A DNA stretch of 7,724 nucleotides from an uncultured Lachnospiraceae bacterium (lineage in GTDB: Bacteria > Bacillota > Clostridia > Lachnospirales > Lachnospiraceae). The notes beneath the pieces were generated by a model. The model ran no database searches, was not told where the DNA came from, and saw nothing but the letters and a program-made list of their open reading frames with translations. The stretch covers positions 1 to 7,724 of the forward strand of contig CAJTZH010000105.1 in NCBI GenBank assembly GCA_910584325.1, in the 5' to 3' direction. Within the stretch, counting starts at the first letter, position 1; each line of letters starts with the position of its first letter. Position numbers and translations under genes: made by a program. This document shows positions 1 to 7,145 of the stretch, one piece after another.

Positions 1-2364
1 AAGGAACTTACCTGCATCATCACGGGAGAATCCGAATGTCATCTGTGTCAGGTCGTTTGTACCGAATGAGAAGAACTCCGCTTCCTGCGCAACCAAATCT
101 GCCGTAAGAGCAGCTCTTGGAATCTCAATCATCGTACCAATATGATACTGCATATCGGAATTCTTTTCCGCTTTCACCTTTTCCGCAGTCTCGACAACAA
201 CTTCTTTTACATATTTTAATTCCTTCACTTCGCCAACGAGCGGAATCATAATCTCAGGAACAATCGTGTATCCCTTTTCCTTGGAAACCTCAATGGCAGC
301 CTCCATAACGGCTCTTGTCTGCATTCTCGCAATTTCCGGATAGGTAACTGCAAGACGGCATCCTCTGTGACCCATCATCGGGTTAAACTCATGAAGCGCG
401 TCACATTTTGCCTTAACATCGGCAACCGTAAGTCCCATATCGTCTGCCAGCGCCTTGATGTCTTCCTCTTCCGTCGGAACAAACTCATGAAGCGGCGGGT
501 CAAGATAACGCACGGTCATCGGCTTTCCTTCCAGCGCCTCGTACATTGCCTTAAAATCTGCCTTCTGGAATTCTCCGATTGCCTTTAACGCCTCTTCTCT
601 CTGCTCTACGGTATCCGATAAAATCATCTTTCTGAACTTCGGAATTCTGTCCTCGCCAAAGAACATATGCTCTGTACGGCAAAGACCGATACCCTCCGCG
701 CCAAGCTCTACAGCTTTCTTTGTGTCTCTCGGCGTATCCGCGTTGGTTCTTACGCCAAGCGTTCTGTACTTGTCCGCCCAAGCCATGATACGACCGAAGT
801 TGCCGCCGATTTCAGCCTCATTTGTCTGAATATCGCCTTTATAAATCTTACCTGTAGAACCGTCTAAGGAAATATAATCGCCTTCTTTAAACGTATATCC
901 GCCAAGTTCGAATGTCTTATTCTCCTCGTCAATCTTAATGTCGCCGCATCCTGATACGCAGCAGGTTCCCATACCTCTCGCTACAACCGCAGCATGGGAG
1001 GTCATACCGCCGCGGACGGTTAAAATGCCCTGTGCCGCATTCATACCCTCAATATCTTCCGGCGAGGTCTCAAGACGCACAAGAATAACGCGTTCGCCTC
1101 TACCGCCCTTACCTGCCGCCTTTGCTTCGTCAGCCGTAAAGTAAACCTTACCTGCTGCCGCGCCCGGAGAAGCAGGAAGCGCCGAACCGATAACTTCGCC
1201 TTCCTTTAACGCCTTTGCGTCAAATGTCGGGTGAAGAAGCTGGTCAAGAGACTTTGCCTCGATACGAAGCACGGCTTCTTCCTCGGTAATCTGTCCTTCA
1301 TCCACAAGGTCGCAGGCAATTCTGATTGCGGCAGGAGCCGTTCTCTTTCCGTTACGCGTCTGTAAGAAGTAGAGCTTTCCTTCTTCAATCGTAAACTCCA
1401 TATCCTGCATATCATGGAAATGATTCTCAAGCTTCATCGCCAGTTCCATAAACTGCTTATAGCAGTCCGGTAAATCCCTCTCAAGCTGAGAAATTGGCTG
1501 CGGAGTACGCACACCTGCAACAACATCCTCACCCTGCGCATTAATCAGATATTCACCGAAAATACCCTTCTCACCGGTAGACGGATTTCTTGTAAACGCA
1601 ACACCCGTACCGGATGTATTACCCTTATTACCGAATACCATTGTCTGTACGTTGACAGCCGTACCCCAGTCGCCCGGAATATCGTTCATACGACGGTAAA
1701 CAATCGCTCTTGGGTTGTCCCATGAACGGAACACCGCCTTAACGGCGCCCATTAACTGCTCTTTTGCATCCTGCGGGAACTCCTCGCCGTTCATCGCTTC
1801 CTTATAAACAGCTTTGAATTTATTGGCAAGCTCTTTTAAATCCTCAGCCGTTAATTCCGTATCAAACTGAACGCCCTTTGCCTCTTTCATCTCGTCAATA
1901 ATCTTCTCAAAATAAGACTTCGGAACTTCCATTACGACATCCGAATACATCTGGATAAATCTTCTGTAAGAATCATACGCGAATCTTGGATTTCCTGTCT
2001 TCTTTGCAAATCCTTCCACAGCCACGTCATTCAAACCAAGATTCAAAATCGTATCCATCATACCCGGCATAGATGCTCTCGCACCGGAACGCACGGATAC
2101 GAGAAGCGGGTCTTCCGTATCGCCGAACTTCTTGCCGTTCTCATTCTCAAGCCATGCCAGCGCTTCAAAAATCTGTTTCTGAATTTCGTCCGAAATCTGC
2201 TTACCGTTATTGTAATAATCGGTACAAGCCTCTGTTGTTACCGTAAATCCCTGTGGAATCGGCATGCCAAGGCCCGTCATTTCTGCCAGATTACATCCCT
2301 TTCCTCCCAGAAGATTTCTCATTGATGCATTTCCTTCTTTAAATAAATACACCCATTTTGCCAT
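1..2364 (-). CDS. ppdK: Pyruvate,phosphate dikinase (PPDK), 3' end cut by window edge
   Basis: The enzyme interconverts pyruvate + ATP + Pi and phosphoenolpyruvate + AMP + PPi in the cytoplasm; many anaerobes use it in PPi-linked glycolysis. I read 788 codons without a stop. The usual length is about 874, so roughly 86 C-terminal residues are missing, including the catalytic cysteine (C831 in the C. symbiosum enzyme). Domains in order: an ATP-grasp domain starting at LLGGKGCNLAEMT (K22) with SVRSGARASMPG (R92); the phosphohistidine domain with GGMTSHAAVVARG, catalytic H457 (codon 994-996); and a PEP/pyruvate barrel with R563 (GLCRTEH), R619 (TVRYLDPP), E747 (IEIPRAA) and N770/D771 (GTNDLTQMTFG). 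Late positions are shifted by +2 from the C. symbiosum numbering I recall, which fits a small glycine-rich insertion near residue 420. The ATG at 2362-2364 has GGAGGT (2374-2379) 9 bases upstream. Identity is near certain. Confidence 0.97.
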   Translation of the reverse strand, partial: MAKWVYLFKEGNASMRNLLGGKGCNLAEMTGLGMPIPQGFTVTTEACTDYYNNGKQISDEIQKQIFEALAWLENENGKKFGDTEDPLLVSVRSGARASMPGMMDTILNLGLNDVAVEGFAKKTGNPRFAYDSYRRFIQMYSDVVMEVPKSYFEKIIDEMKEAKGVQFDTELTAEDLKELANKFKAVYKEAMNGEEFPQDAKEQLMGAVKAVFRSWDNPRAIVYRRMNDIPGDWGTAVNVQTMVFGNKGNTSGTGVAFTRNPSTGEKGIFGEYLINAQGEDVVAGVRTPQPISQLERDLPDCYKQFMELAMKLENHFHDMQDMEFTIEEGKLYFLQTRNGKRTAPAAIRIACDLVDEGQITEEEAVLRIEAKSLDQLLHPTFDAKALKEGEVIGSALPASPGAAAGKVYFTADEAKAAGKGGRGERVILVRLETSPEDIEGMNAAQGILTVRGGMTSHAAVVARGMGTCCVSGCGDIKIDEENKTFELGGYTFKEGDYISLDGSTGKIYKGDIQTNEAEIGGNFGRIMAWADKYRTLGVRTNADTPRDTKKAVELGAEGIGLCRTEHMFFGEDRIPKFRKMILSDTVEQREEALKAIGEFQKADFKAMYEALEGKPMTVRYLDPPLHEFVPTEEEDIKALADDMGLTVADVKAKCDALHEFNPMMGHRGCRLAVTYPEIARMQTRAVMEAAIEVSKEKGYTIVPEIMIPLVGEVKELKYVKEVVVETAEKVKAEKNSDMQYHIGTMIEIPRAALTADLVAQEAEFFSFGTNDLTQMTFGFSRDDAGKFL

Positions 2365-2414
2365 TACTAATATACCTCCAAAAAATATTTACGAAACCGT
2401 TTTACATCGTTAAT

Positions 2415-2443
2415 ATTATAACAATTATATAGAACATCGTCTA
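2415..2443 (-). promoter_or_regulatory. Probable sigma-A promoter of ppdK
   Basis: On the minus strand, TAGACG (2438-2443) is followed by a 17-base spacer and a perfect TATAAT (2415-2420). TGT just before the -10 makes it an extended -10 (TGnTATAAT). Transcription would start near 2408, giving a leader of about 44 bases that carries the GGAGGT ribosome binding site. Two other TATAAT hexamers lie upstream (2424-2429 and 2462-2467) but lack a convincing -35 at 16-18 bases, so this one is preferred. This is inferred from sequence alone. Confidence 0.6.
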
Positions 2444-2487
2444 CCAAAACTTATACGTGAAATTATACAAAAATTTCCCGCAAATTC

Positions 2488-2501
2488 TGAAAGCGCTTCC
2501 A
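2488..2501. promoter_or_regulatory. Catabolite response element (cre, CcpA site) upstream of ppdK
   Basis: The plus strand reads TGAAAGCGCTTCCA, which fits the Gram-positive cre consensus TGWAARCGYTWNCW at every position. It is nearly palindromic. It lies 44 bases upstream of the chosen ppdK -35 and 123 bases before the ATG. In Bacillus, CcpA sites upstream of the -35 (for example at ackA) activate, while sites over or downstream of the promoter repress. This placement therefore suggests glucose-responsive activation of ppdK, unless the upstream TATAAT at 2462-2467 is the real -10; in that case the site would overlap its -35 region and repress. A chance match in 200 bases is unlikely but possible. 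Confidence 0.6.
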
Positions 2502-2522
2502 TTCCGCTGATATCCCTGCTTG

Positions 2523-2566
2523 GTGAATAATTTTACTATATTCACTTTTGTAAAAAATATACAAAA
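2523..2566. repeat. Two adjacent short inverted repeats in the intergenic region
   Basis: GTGAATA (2523-2529) pairs with TATTCAC (2539-2545) across 9 bases. Immediately next to it, TTTTGTA (2546-2552) pairs with TACAAAA (2560-2566) across 7 bases. They start 9 bases after the stop codon of the zinc-ribbon gene. Both are AT-rich and neither is followed by a T-run in the direction of transcription, so they do not make a normal terminator. They could be an operator or just AT-rich chance symmetry. The rest of the 2365-2574 gap holds the ppdK promoter and cre site; I see no gene in it. Confidence 0.35.
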
Positions 2567-2574
2567 ATGGAAAT

Positions 2575-3756
2575 TTATTTAAAACTCAGATATACTTCCG
2601 CAACGCCTTCCCTTGTCGTTAACTTCCCTCCGGTGCTATTACAGGTATAGAGAATACCGTCATAGGCATAATAAAGCTTACCGCTTTTTTCCACAACATT
2701 GCACCGGCTCCTATACATATCATAAGCGGAAAGAAGCAGAACCGGAGCCTTAAAAGTTCCACCCGCACCATACAGCGCGCCAGACTTTGCGTAAACCACT
2801 TTGTCGGAATTTGCAACGGCTCTGAGCGTACCTGCCAAAACCCCTCTGTCAACAGAGCCGACTTTGCCCTGCTCATACAGCTCTCCGTTTGGAGTCCGGT
2901 AATATATCTTCCCCGTAGACGTACATACAAACTCATATCCGTTTCCGTCTTCCAAAAGACTTGTCCCTCTTTTGTCGGCATACAGATATGGCTGCATATT
3001 TGCGTCATAATAAATAAATTCATTTTCATTTTCGCAGGGAACGCTTCTTGTAATGTCTTCTACCAGCAATACCGTTTTTTCACCGTTATACAGGTAAATA
3101 TCCGTAGAAACCACAACCTCATAAGGTCCCAGTTCCAGTTCTTCATAATATATACAGCCGTCGCTTGTCACATCGACAACCGTATACGGATTGGAACCGC
3201 TTCCGATAAAACGGCATCCATCCTTATCGGAAATATAAAGGAAGTAACTGACCGTTTCCTCATCTACGCCTTCCTTCGAAACAAACGCCGCACACGTTCC
3301 CCGCGGACTGACATATTCCTCCGTAATCTCACCGTTCACTCCCGATTTATCAAATGTATTGTGATAGACAAAGTTTCCTTCGGTCGAAAAAATAGAGTCT
3401 TCCGCCAAAAATTCTTTAAAAGAACCTTCGGTGGAGTCCATAACCGTACCATCGCCGAATATAAGCCGAAACTGCCCCTGATACATGGCATTTCTTACTT
3501 TTCCCGTAATCCAAACAGCGGCTGTTGCAATCACACATACAACAACCGCTATCATAAGTATTTTTTTCAGGATTACAGGATTCACATGAATATTTAGTTT
3601 TCGTTTCTTCTGGGCTTCTTCCTTGAGAGCATTTTCATCCTCCCATTCCTGCCTTCTGTTCTTGTACTCATCTTCCTTCACAAAGATGGCAAGTGCGTTG
3701 CAGTTCGGACAATTGCGCCCCTCGCTAAATTCTGTTCCACACTTTTCACAAATCAT
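2575..3756 (-). CDS. Zinc-ribbon single-pass membrane protein of unknown function
   Basis: The protein has 393 residues and I do not recognise a named family. The N-terminus has a zinc ribbon: CEKC (C3, C6) and CPNC (C16, C19). A charged, probably helical linker (about 27-54) ends in KKRK, and one hydrophobic helix follows (about 62-83). The basic stretch before the helix predicts ribbon inside, large C-terminal domain outside. The outer part (about 90-393) has repeated short beta-like units rich in IYY/LYY (near 202, 248, 284, 320, 361), suggesting a propeller-like fold, and seven scattered cysteines. The start ATG has AGGAA (3764-3768) 7 bases upstream. It begins 18 bases after the glyS stop and is probably co-transcribed with it. 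The outer domain might bind or sense something at the cell surface, but that is a guess; no catalytic motif is visible. Confidence 0.88.
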   Translation of the reverse strand: MICEKCGTEFSEGRNCPNCNALAIFVKEDEYKNRRQEWEDENALKEEAQKKRKLNIHVNPVILKKILMIAVVVCVIATAAVWITGKVRNAMYQGQFRLIFGDGTVMDSTEGSFKEFLAEDSIFSTEGNFVYHNTFDKSGVNGEITEEYVSPRGTCAAFVSKEGVDEETVSYFLYISDKDGCRFIGSGSNPYTVVDVTSDGCIYYEELELGPYEVVVSTDIYLYNGEKTVLLVEDITRSVPCENENEFIYYDANMQPYLYADKRGTSLLEDGNGYEFVCTSTGKIYYRTPNGELYEQGKVGSVDRGVLAGTLRAVANSDKVVYAKSGALYGAGGTFKAPVLLLSAYDMYRSRCNVVEKSGKLYYAYDGILYTCNSTGGKLTTREGVAEVYLSFK

Positions 3757-3774
3757 GATTCTGTTCCTGTATCA

Positions 3775-5163
3775 TTAAAAATAAAATTTGTCCTCAAAAT
3801 ATGCCTTTAAATCGGCAATCTTAATTCGCTCCTGCGCCATGGTATCCCTGTCGCGCACGGTAACCGCGCCATCCTCTTCCGACTCAAAATCATACGTTAC
3901 ACAGAACGGCGTTCCGATTTCGTCCTGTCTTCTGTACCGCTTTCCGATATTGCCTCTGTCGTCAAACTCACAATAATAGTACTTGGAAAGCTCAGCATAA
4001 ATCTTTTCCGCATTCTCCGATAACTTCTTGGAAAGCGGAAGCACGCCGATTTTAACCGGCGCGATAGCCGGATGGAAATGCAGGACGGTTCTCACATCCC
4101 CCTCCGCAATCTCTTCCTCATCATATGCGGAACAAAGGAACGCAAGCGTTACTCTGTCTGCTCCCAATGACGGCTCGATAACATAAGGAATATACTTTTC
4201 CTTGCTCTCATCATCAAAATATGACATATCTTCACCGGAAACATTCTGATGCTGCGTAAGGTCATAATCCGTTCTGTCGGCAATTCCCCACAGCTCGCCC
4301 CAGCCAAACGGGAATAAAAATTCGATATCCGTCGTTCCTTTGCTGTAAAAACAAAGCTCTTCCGGAGAATGGTCTCTTGCCCGCATCTCGTCGTCCTTCA
4401 TGCCAAGGCTCTTTAACCAGTTAATACAATATTCTCTCCAATACTGAAACCACTCAAGGTCCGTACCCGGCTTGCAGAAAAACTCAAGTTCCATCTGCTC
4501 AAATTCTCTCGTCCTGAACGTAAAATTCCCCGGCGTAATCTCGTTTCTGAAAGACTTGCCAATCTGAGCAATTCCAAAAGGAACCTTCTTGCGGGATGTT
4601 CTCTGTACATTCTTAAAGTTGACAAAGATACCCTGCGCTGTCTCCGGTCTCAAATATACCGTATTCTTAGCGTCTTCCGTAACTCCCTGAAACGTCTTAA
4701 ACATCAGATTAAACTGTCTGATTTCCGTAAAATCCTTCTTTCCGCAGGATGGACAACAAATCTCATGTTCCTTAATAAATCCCTCCATCTGTTCGTTTGA
4801 CCATGCGTCAACAGACTCCGTAAGTTCATGATGATGCTCGCCGCACCAGTCTTCAATCAGCTTATCCGCGCGGAACCGTTCCTTACAGCTCTTACAGTCC
4901 ATCAGCGGGTCCGCAAATCCGCCGAGATGACCGGAAGCAACCCATGTCTGCGGGTTCATCAGAATCGCGCAGTCCACACCCACGTTATACGGACTTTCCT
5001 GCACAAACTTCTGCCACCATGCTTTTTTTACATTATTCTTAAGTTCAACACCCAGGTTGCCGTAATCCCACGTATTCGCAAGACCGCCGTAGATTTCGGA
5101 ACCCGGATATACAAATCCTCTTGATTTTGCAAGCGCAACAATCTTATCCATTGTCTTTTCCAT
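3775..5163 (-). CDS. glyS: Glycine--tRNA ligase, single-chain alpha2 type
   Basis: This cytoplasmic class II aminoacyl-tRNA synthetase charges tRNA-Gly. Its 462 residues match the homodimeric (archaeal/eukaryal-like) GlyRS, not the alpha2beta2 GlyQ/GlyS form. The N-terminus contains GFVYPGSEIYGG and a motif 1 region around WDYGNLGVELKNNV. Paired cysteines (C90, C93 and C137, C140) probably bind zinc in the insertion. Motif 2 is FRNEITPGNFTFRTREFEQ (R206, E208) and motif 3 is EPSLGADR (330-337, R337). The C-terminal anticodon-binding domain starts near residue 366 (APVKIGVLPL). The ATG at 5163 has AGAGGA (5172-5177) 8 bases upstream; the second Met (M5) has no better site. It appears complete. 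It has its own promoter just upstream and probably drives the zinc-ribbon gene too. Only 64 bases separate it from the previous gene, too few for a T-box leader. Confidence 0.97.
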   Translation of the reverse strand: MEKTMDKIVALAKSRGFVYPGSEIYGGLANTWDYGNLGVELKNNVKKAWWQKFVQESPYNVGVDCAILMNPQTWVASGHLGGFADPLMDCKSCKERFRADKLIEDWCGEHHHELTESVDAWSNEQMEGFIKEHEICCPSCGKKDFTEIRQFNLMFKTFQGVTEDAKNTVYLRPETAQGIFVNFKNVQRTSRKKVPFGIAQIGKSFRNEITPGNFTFRTREFEQMELEFFCKPGTDLEWFQYWREYCINWLKSLGMKDDEMRARDHSPEELCFYSKGTTDIEFLFPFGWGELWGIADRTDYDLTQHQNVSGEDMSYFDDESKEKYIPYVIEPSLGADRVTLAFLCSAYDEEEIAEGDVRTVLHFHPAIAPVKIGVLPLSKKLSENAEKIYAELSKYYYCEFDDRGNIGKRYRRQDEIGTPFCVTYDFESEEDGAVTVRDRDTMAQERIKIADLKAYFEDKFYF

Positions 5164-5202
5164 AAGTACAATCCTCTCATTACTGTTAATATTTTACACT
5201 AT

Positions 5203-5231
5203 ATTGTAACTTGTAAACCGTACTTTTTCAA
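5203..5231 (-). promoter_or_regulatory. Probable sigma-A promoter of glyS
   Basis: On the minus strand, TTGAAA (5226-5231) is separated by exactly 17 bases from TACAAT (5203-5208); each hexamer is one base from consensus. The -35 overlaps the TGA stop of the upstream membrane-protein gene (5228-5230). Transcription would start near 5196 with a leader of about 33 bases containing AGAGGA. Read-through from the recO transcript could also supply glyS, because I see no terminator between them. Confidence 0.65.
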
Positions 5232-6289
5232 GTTATTTCTCGAAATCCCATCTGTGCAAGAATTTCTTCAACTTCCTGTCTTGTTTTATGAACCGTCATA
5301 CAGCAAACTTTTCTTTCATTTTCTTTCACCGTCATAACATGAATATCATTCATTTCATCGGGATACATACCGCTCATGATGGTAATATTCTCAATATACG
5401 GCGCTCCGTATGTACCGTCCAGCGAATAAATCTTCATCCGCTCCTGCGTTTGCGTAACAAGCTTTTTTGTTTCCCTGATAACAACATACCGCTCGGAAAG
5501 CATCTCCAGTCCGTTTTTGTAAAGCGCTCTGTCCTCATATTCATTCAACCGCTCACACATTTCTTTAAAAGAACGTCCTTCCGCCTTTGCGAGTTTTGCA
5601 ATCTGCCTGCCCATATAAGAAATTCTCTGAATCGGATAAAGATATGGGAAACCATATAGAACCGCAGCCAGCAAAAGAAACACTGCCAATATTACAACGC
5701 CCGGCATCAACAAATCCGTGGTATAATCCCCTTTCGCCACATAAACAGATTTGAACTGTCCAAAAAAATCCGGATATGCCTGTTTCATTTCATCAACCAG
5801 CTTCTGTTTTTCTCCGATATCTTCGCTATATATTTCAATAACATCACAATACTGTAAACCAGCCCAATCCTTTCTGAAAATATCGCCGAACAACACTATA
5901 ACAACCGAATCCTGAAGCGTCGCTACATAAATATCATATGTTTTGTTGTATGTTGAAACAGTAATCGAAGGTGTTTCCACATAAGCGCCGCCTACCTGAA
6001 AACTAAAATTCTTTTTTTCTTTGCCCGTTAATTCCACCTGCCGTCCGGCGTCATAAACCGAATCGGCATGAAGTCTTCCCGTATTGTTCGAATGCGCAAA
6101 AAACTTTTCAAGCTGCGCTTGAGTTGTAATATTCGACAATCCAAACGCCGCGCCTTCTGAGGAGATAGCAAAATATATTATAAAGCCAAAAACAAAAAAC
6201 GCCGCAACAACATAATACACCCACAAAAAACGAAATTCTTTCGCAATACAGGATATGACGTAATTCTTCTTTCTTTTTGTCTGTTTCAA
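5228..6289 (-). CDS. Two-helix membrane protein of unknown function (TTG start)
   Basis: The protein has 353 residues and I do not recognise it. The basic N-terminus (KQTKRKK) precedes a strong hydrophobic helix at about 21-42, and a second helix spans about 193-214. By the positive-inside rule, residues 43-192 form an outer domain, and residues 220-353 form a cytoplasmic tail with charged, helix-prone segments and a Cys pair (C329, C330). No enzyme motif is visible. The start codon is TTG (6287-6289), supported by AGGAGA (6296-6301) 6 bases upstream; there is no in-frame ATG until far into the protein. It follows recO by 16 bases, so it should be in the recO operon. A paralogue of the downstream zinc-ribbon protein is unlikely: both are membrane proteins with outer domains, but I see no shared motif. 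Confidence 0.85.
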   Translation of the reverse strand: MKQTKRKKNYVISCIAKEFRFLWVYYVVAAFFVFGFIIYFAISSEGAAFGLSNITTQAQLEKFFAHSNNTGRLHADSVYDAGRQVELTGKEKKNFSFQVGGAYVETPSITVSTYNKTYDIYVATLQDSVVIVLFGDIFRKDWAGLQYCDVIEIYSEDIGEKQKLVDEMKQAYPDFFGQFKSVYVAKGDYTTDLLMPGVVILAVFLLLAAVLYGFPYLYPIQRISYMGRQIAKLAKAEGRSFKEMCERLNEYEDRALYKNGLEMLSERYVVIRETKKLVTQTQERMKIYSLDGTYGAPYIENITIMSGMYPDEMNDIHVMTVKENERKVCCMTVHKTRQEVEEILAQMGFREIT

Positions 6290-6295
6290 AATTTG

Positions 6296-6301
6296 TCTCC
6301 T
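6296..6301 (-). promoter_or_regulatory. Ribosome binding site that fixes the TTG start
   Basis: AGGAGA lies in the 16-base gap after recO, 6 bases before TTG at 6287-6289. It is the only good Shine-Dalgarno match near the beginning of this frame, and it is the reason for choosing the rare start codon. Confidence 0.75.
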
Positions 6302-6305
6302 ATTC

Positions 6306-7052
6306 TTATTTTTCCAGCAATTCCAGCATTTCCAAGGAATTTAACTTCTTATCCATCGTTAAAAGCATCAATCTTCCCATAATCATACGAAGTTCTGCAA
6401 GAACCTCTTCTGTTACGGTAAATGTAAACAGTTTTGCAATCGGCGTCGCCACAATATACTGCAGCGCATACAGCGTTGACTGGCTGATTTCAATGGCATC
6501 GGGCGCATTGCGGACGCACTCCCCGCAATACACCGCTCCCTTTGCCGCGCTGAAATACAACAGTCCTTCTTCCTTTTTACATTCCTTACACTGAAAAAAC
6601 TGCGGATAGGAGCCATGAAGAACCATCATTTTCAATTCCACAATATACCGCACCAAATCATTCGGTATGCTGTCCTTTTTTAACGCCCTGAACGATGCGT
6701 ACAAAAGATTCAGTTCACCGGACGCATCCATATTTTCATAGGTATAATAATCCGCAAGTTCCATGAAATAGATACCGTAATACACACAGACAATATCCGT
6801 GGAAACCTCCTGAAAATAATTATCAATATCAGCCCCCTGAATATTATAAGAAGTTCTTCCTTCATAAAGCCGGAACGTCCCGAAACAAAAAGGATTCGAG
6901 TATCCCATCAACGGACTGTTCATACGCCTTGCCCCTTTGGCAAACGCACTGATTTTTCCACGCTCTCTGGTAAGAAGTACTACTCTTTTGTCATAATCAT
7001 TCACCGGCATCGCCGAAAGAACCATACCGGTTACCGTAATGACATCACCCAT
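6306..7052 (-). CDS. recO: DNA repair protein RecO
   Basis: RecO is the recombination mediator of the RecFOR pathway. It helps load RecA on SSB-coated single-stranded DNA, anneals strands, and works with RecR. The 248 residues match the usual length. The N-terminus (about 1-80) reads as the OB fold (TGMVLSAMPVNDYDKRVVLLTRERGKISAFAKGAR is typical, split here at residues 8-42). A helical C-terminal domain carries the zinc finger C155-x2-C158 and C176-x2-C179. The ATG at 7052 has AGGGAG (7061-7066) 8 bases upstream. It has its own promoter and should lead an operon with the TTG-start membrane gene. The usual upstream partner era is not seen; an Rpn-family gene is there instead. Confidence 0.93.
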   Translation of the reverse strand: MGDVITVTGMVLSAMPVNDYDKRVVLLTRERGKISAFAKGARRMNSPLMGYSNPFCFGTFRLYEGRTSYNIQGADIDNYFQEVSTDIVCVYYGIYFMELADYYTYENMDASGELNLLYASFRALKKDSIPNDLVRYIVELKMMVLHGSYPQFFQCKECKKEEGLLYFSAAKGAVYCGECVRNAPDAIEISQSTLYALQYIVATPIAKLFTFTVTEEVLAELRMIMGRLMLLTMDKKLNSLEMLELLEK

Positions 7053-7081
7053 TGTTTCTGCTCCCTTTGGCCAACGACATA

Positions 7082-7099
7082 AATCTGTATCAACAGATT
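7082..7099. repeat. Perfect palindrome at the recO transcription start region
   Basis: AATCTGT (7082-7088) and ACAGATT (7093-7099) are exact inverted repeats around a 4-base centre. The element starts 1 base after the proposed recO -10 and spans the expected start site (about 7094). This fits an operator; in RNA it could form a 7-bp hairpin at the 5' end. It is not followed by a T-run, so it is not a terminator for the Rpn gene. The function is inferred. Confidence 0.45.
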
Positions 7100-7100
7100 A

Positions 7101-7129
7101 ATTATAATAATATTCAAGTCAGAATTCAA
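7101..7129 (-). promoter_or_regulatory. Probable sigma-A promoter of recO
   Basis: On the minus strand, TTGAAT (7124-7129) is followed by 17 bases and a perfect TATAAT (7101-7106). The start would be near 7094, with a leader of about 41 bases including AGGGAG. The promoter lies in the 93-base gap after the Rpn gene stop, so recO need not depend on transcription from the Rpn gene. Confidence 0.65.
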
Positions 7130-7145
7130 TGTTAAAATCGTTTGT

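Noticed and set aside
367..1430. Several short open frames on both strands
   Set aside because: All are inside the uninterrupted ppdK frame, which I checked codon by codon from 2364 to 1 and found free of stops.
2424..2467. Two additional TATAAT hexamers upstream of ppdK as alternative -10 boxes
   Set aside because: Neither has a reasonable -35 at 16-18 bases, while TATAAT at 2415-2420 has both a 4/6 -35 at 17 bases and an extended -10. They remain possible minor starts.
2523..2545. Hairpin as a rho-independent terminator for the glyS operon
   Set aside because: The stem has few GC pairs and no T-run follows it on the minus strand.
2619..3029. Open frame of 136 codons on the minus strand
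   Set aside because: It lies entirely inside the zinc-ribbon gene in another frame on the same strand, has no domain, and its composition looks like a shadow.
5288..5659. Open frame of 123 codons on the plus strand
   Set aside because: It is antisense to the two-helix membrane protein, with no recognisable motif and no promoter or operon partner on that strand.
6277..6594. Open frame of 105 codons on the plus strand
   Set aside because: It is antisense to the 3' end of recO; serine-rich, motif-free translation typical of a reverse-strand shadow.
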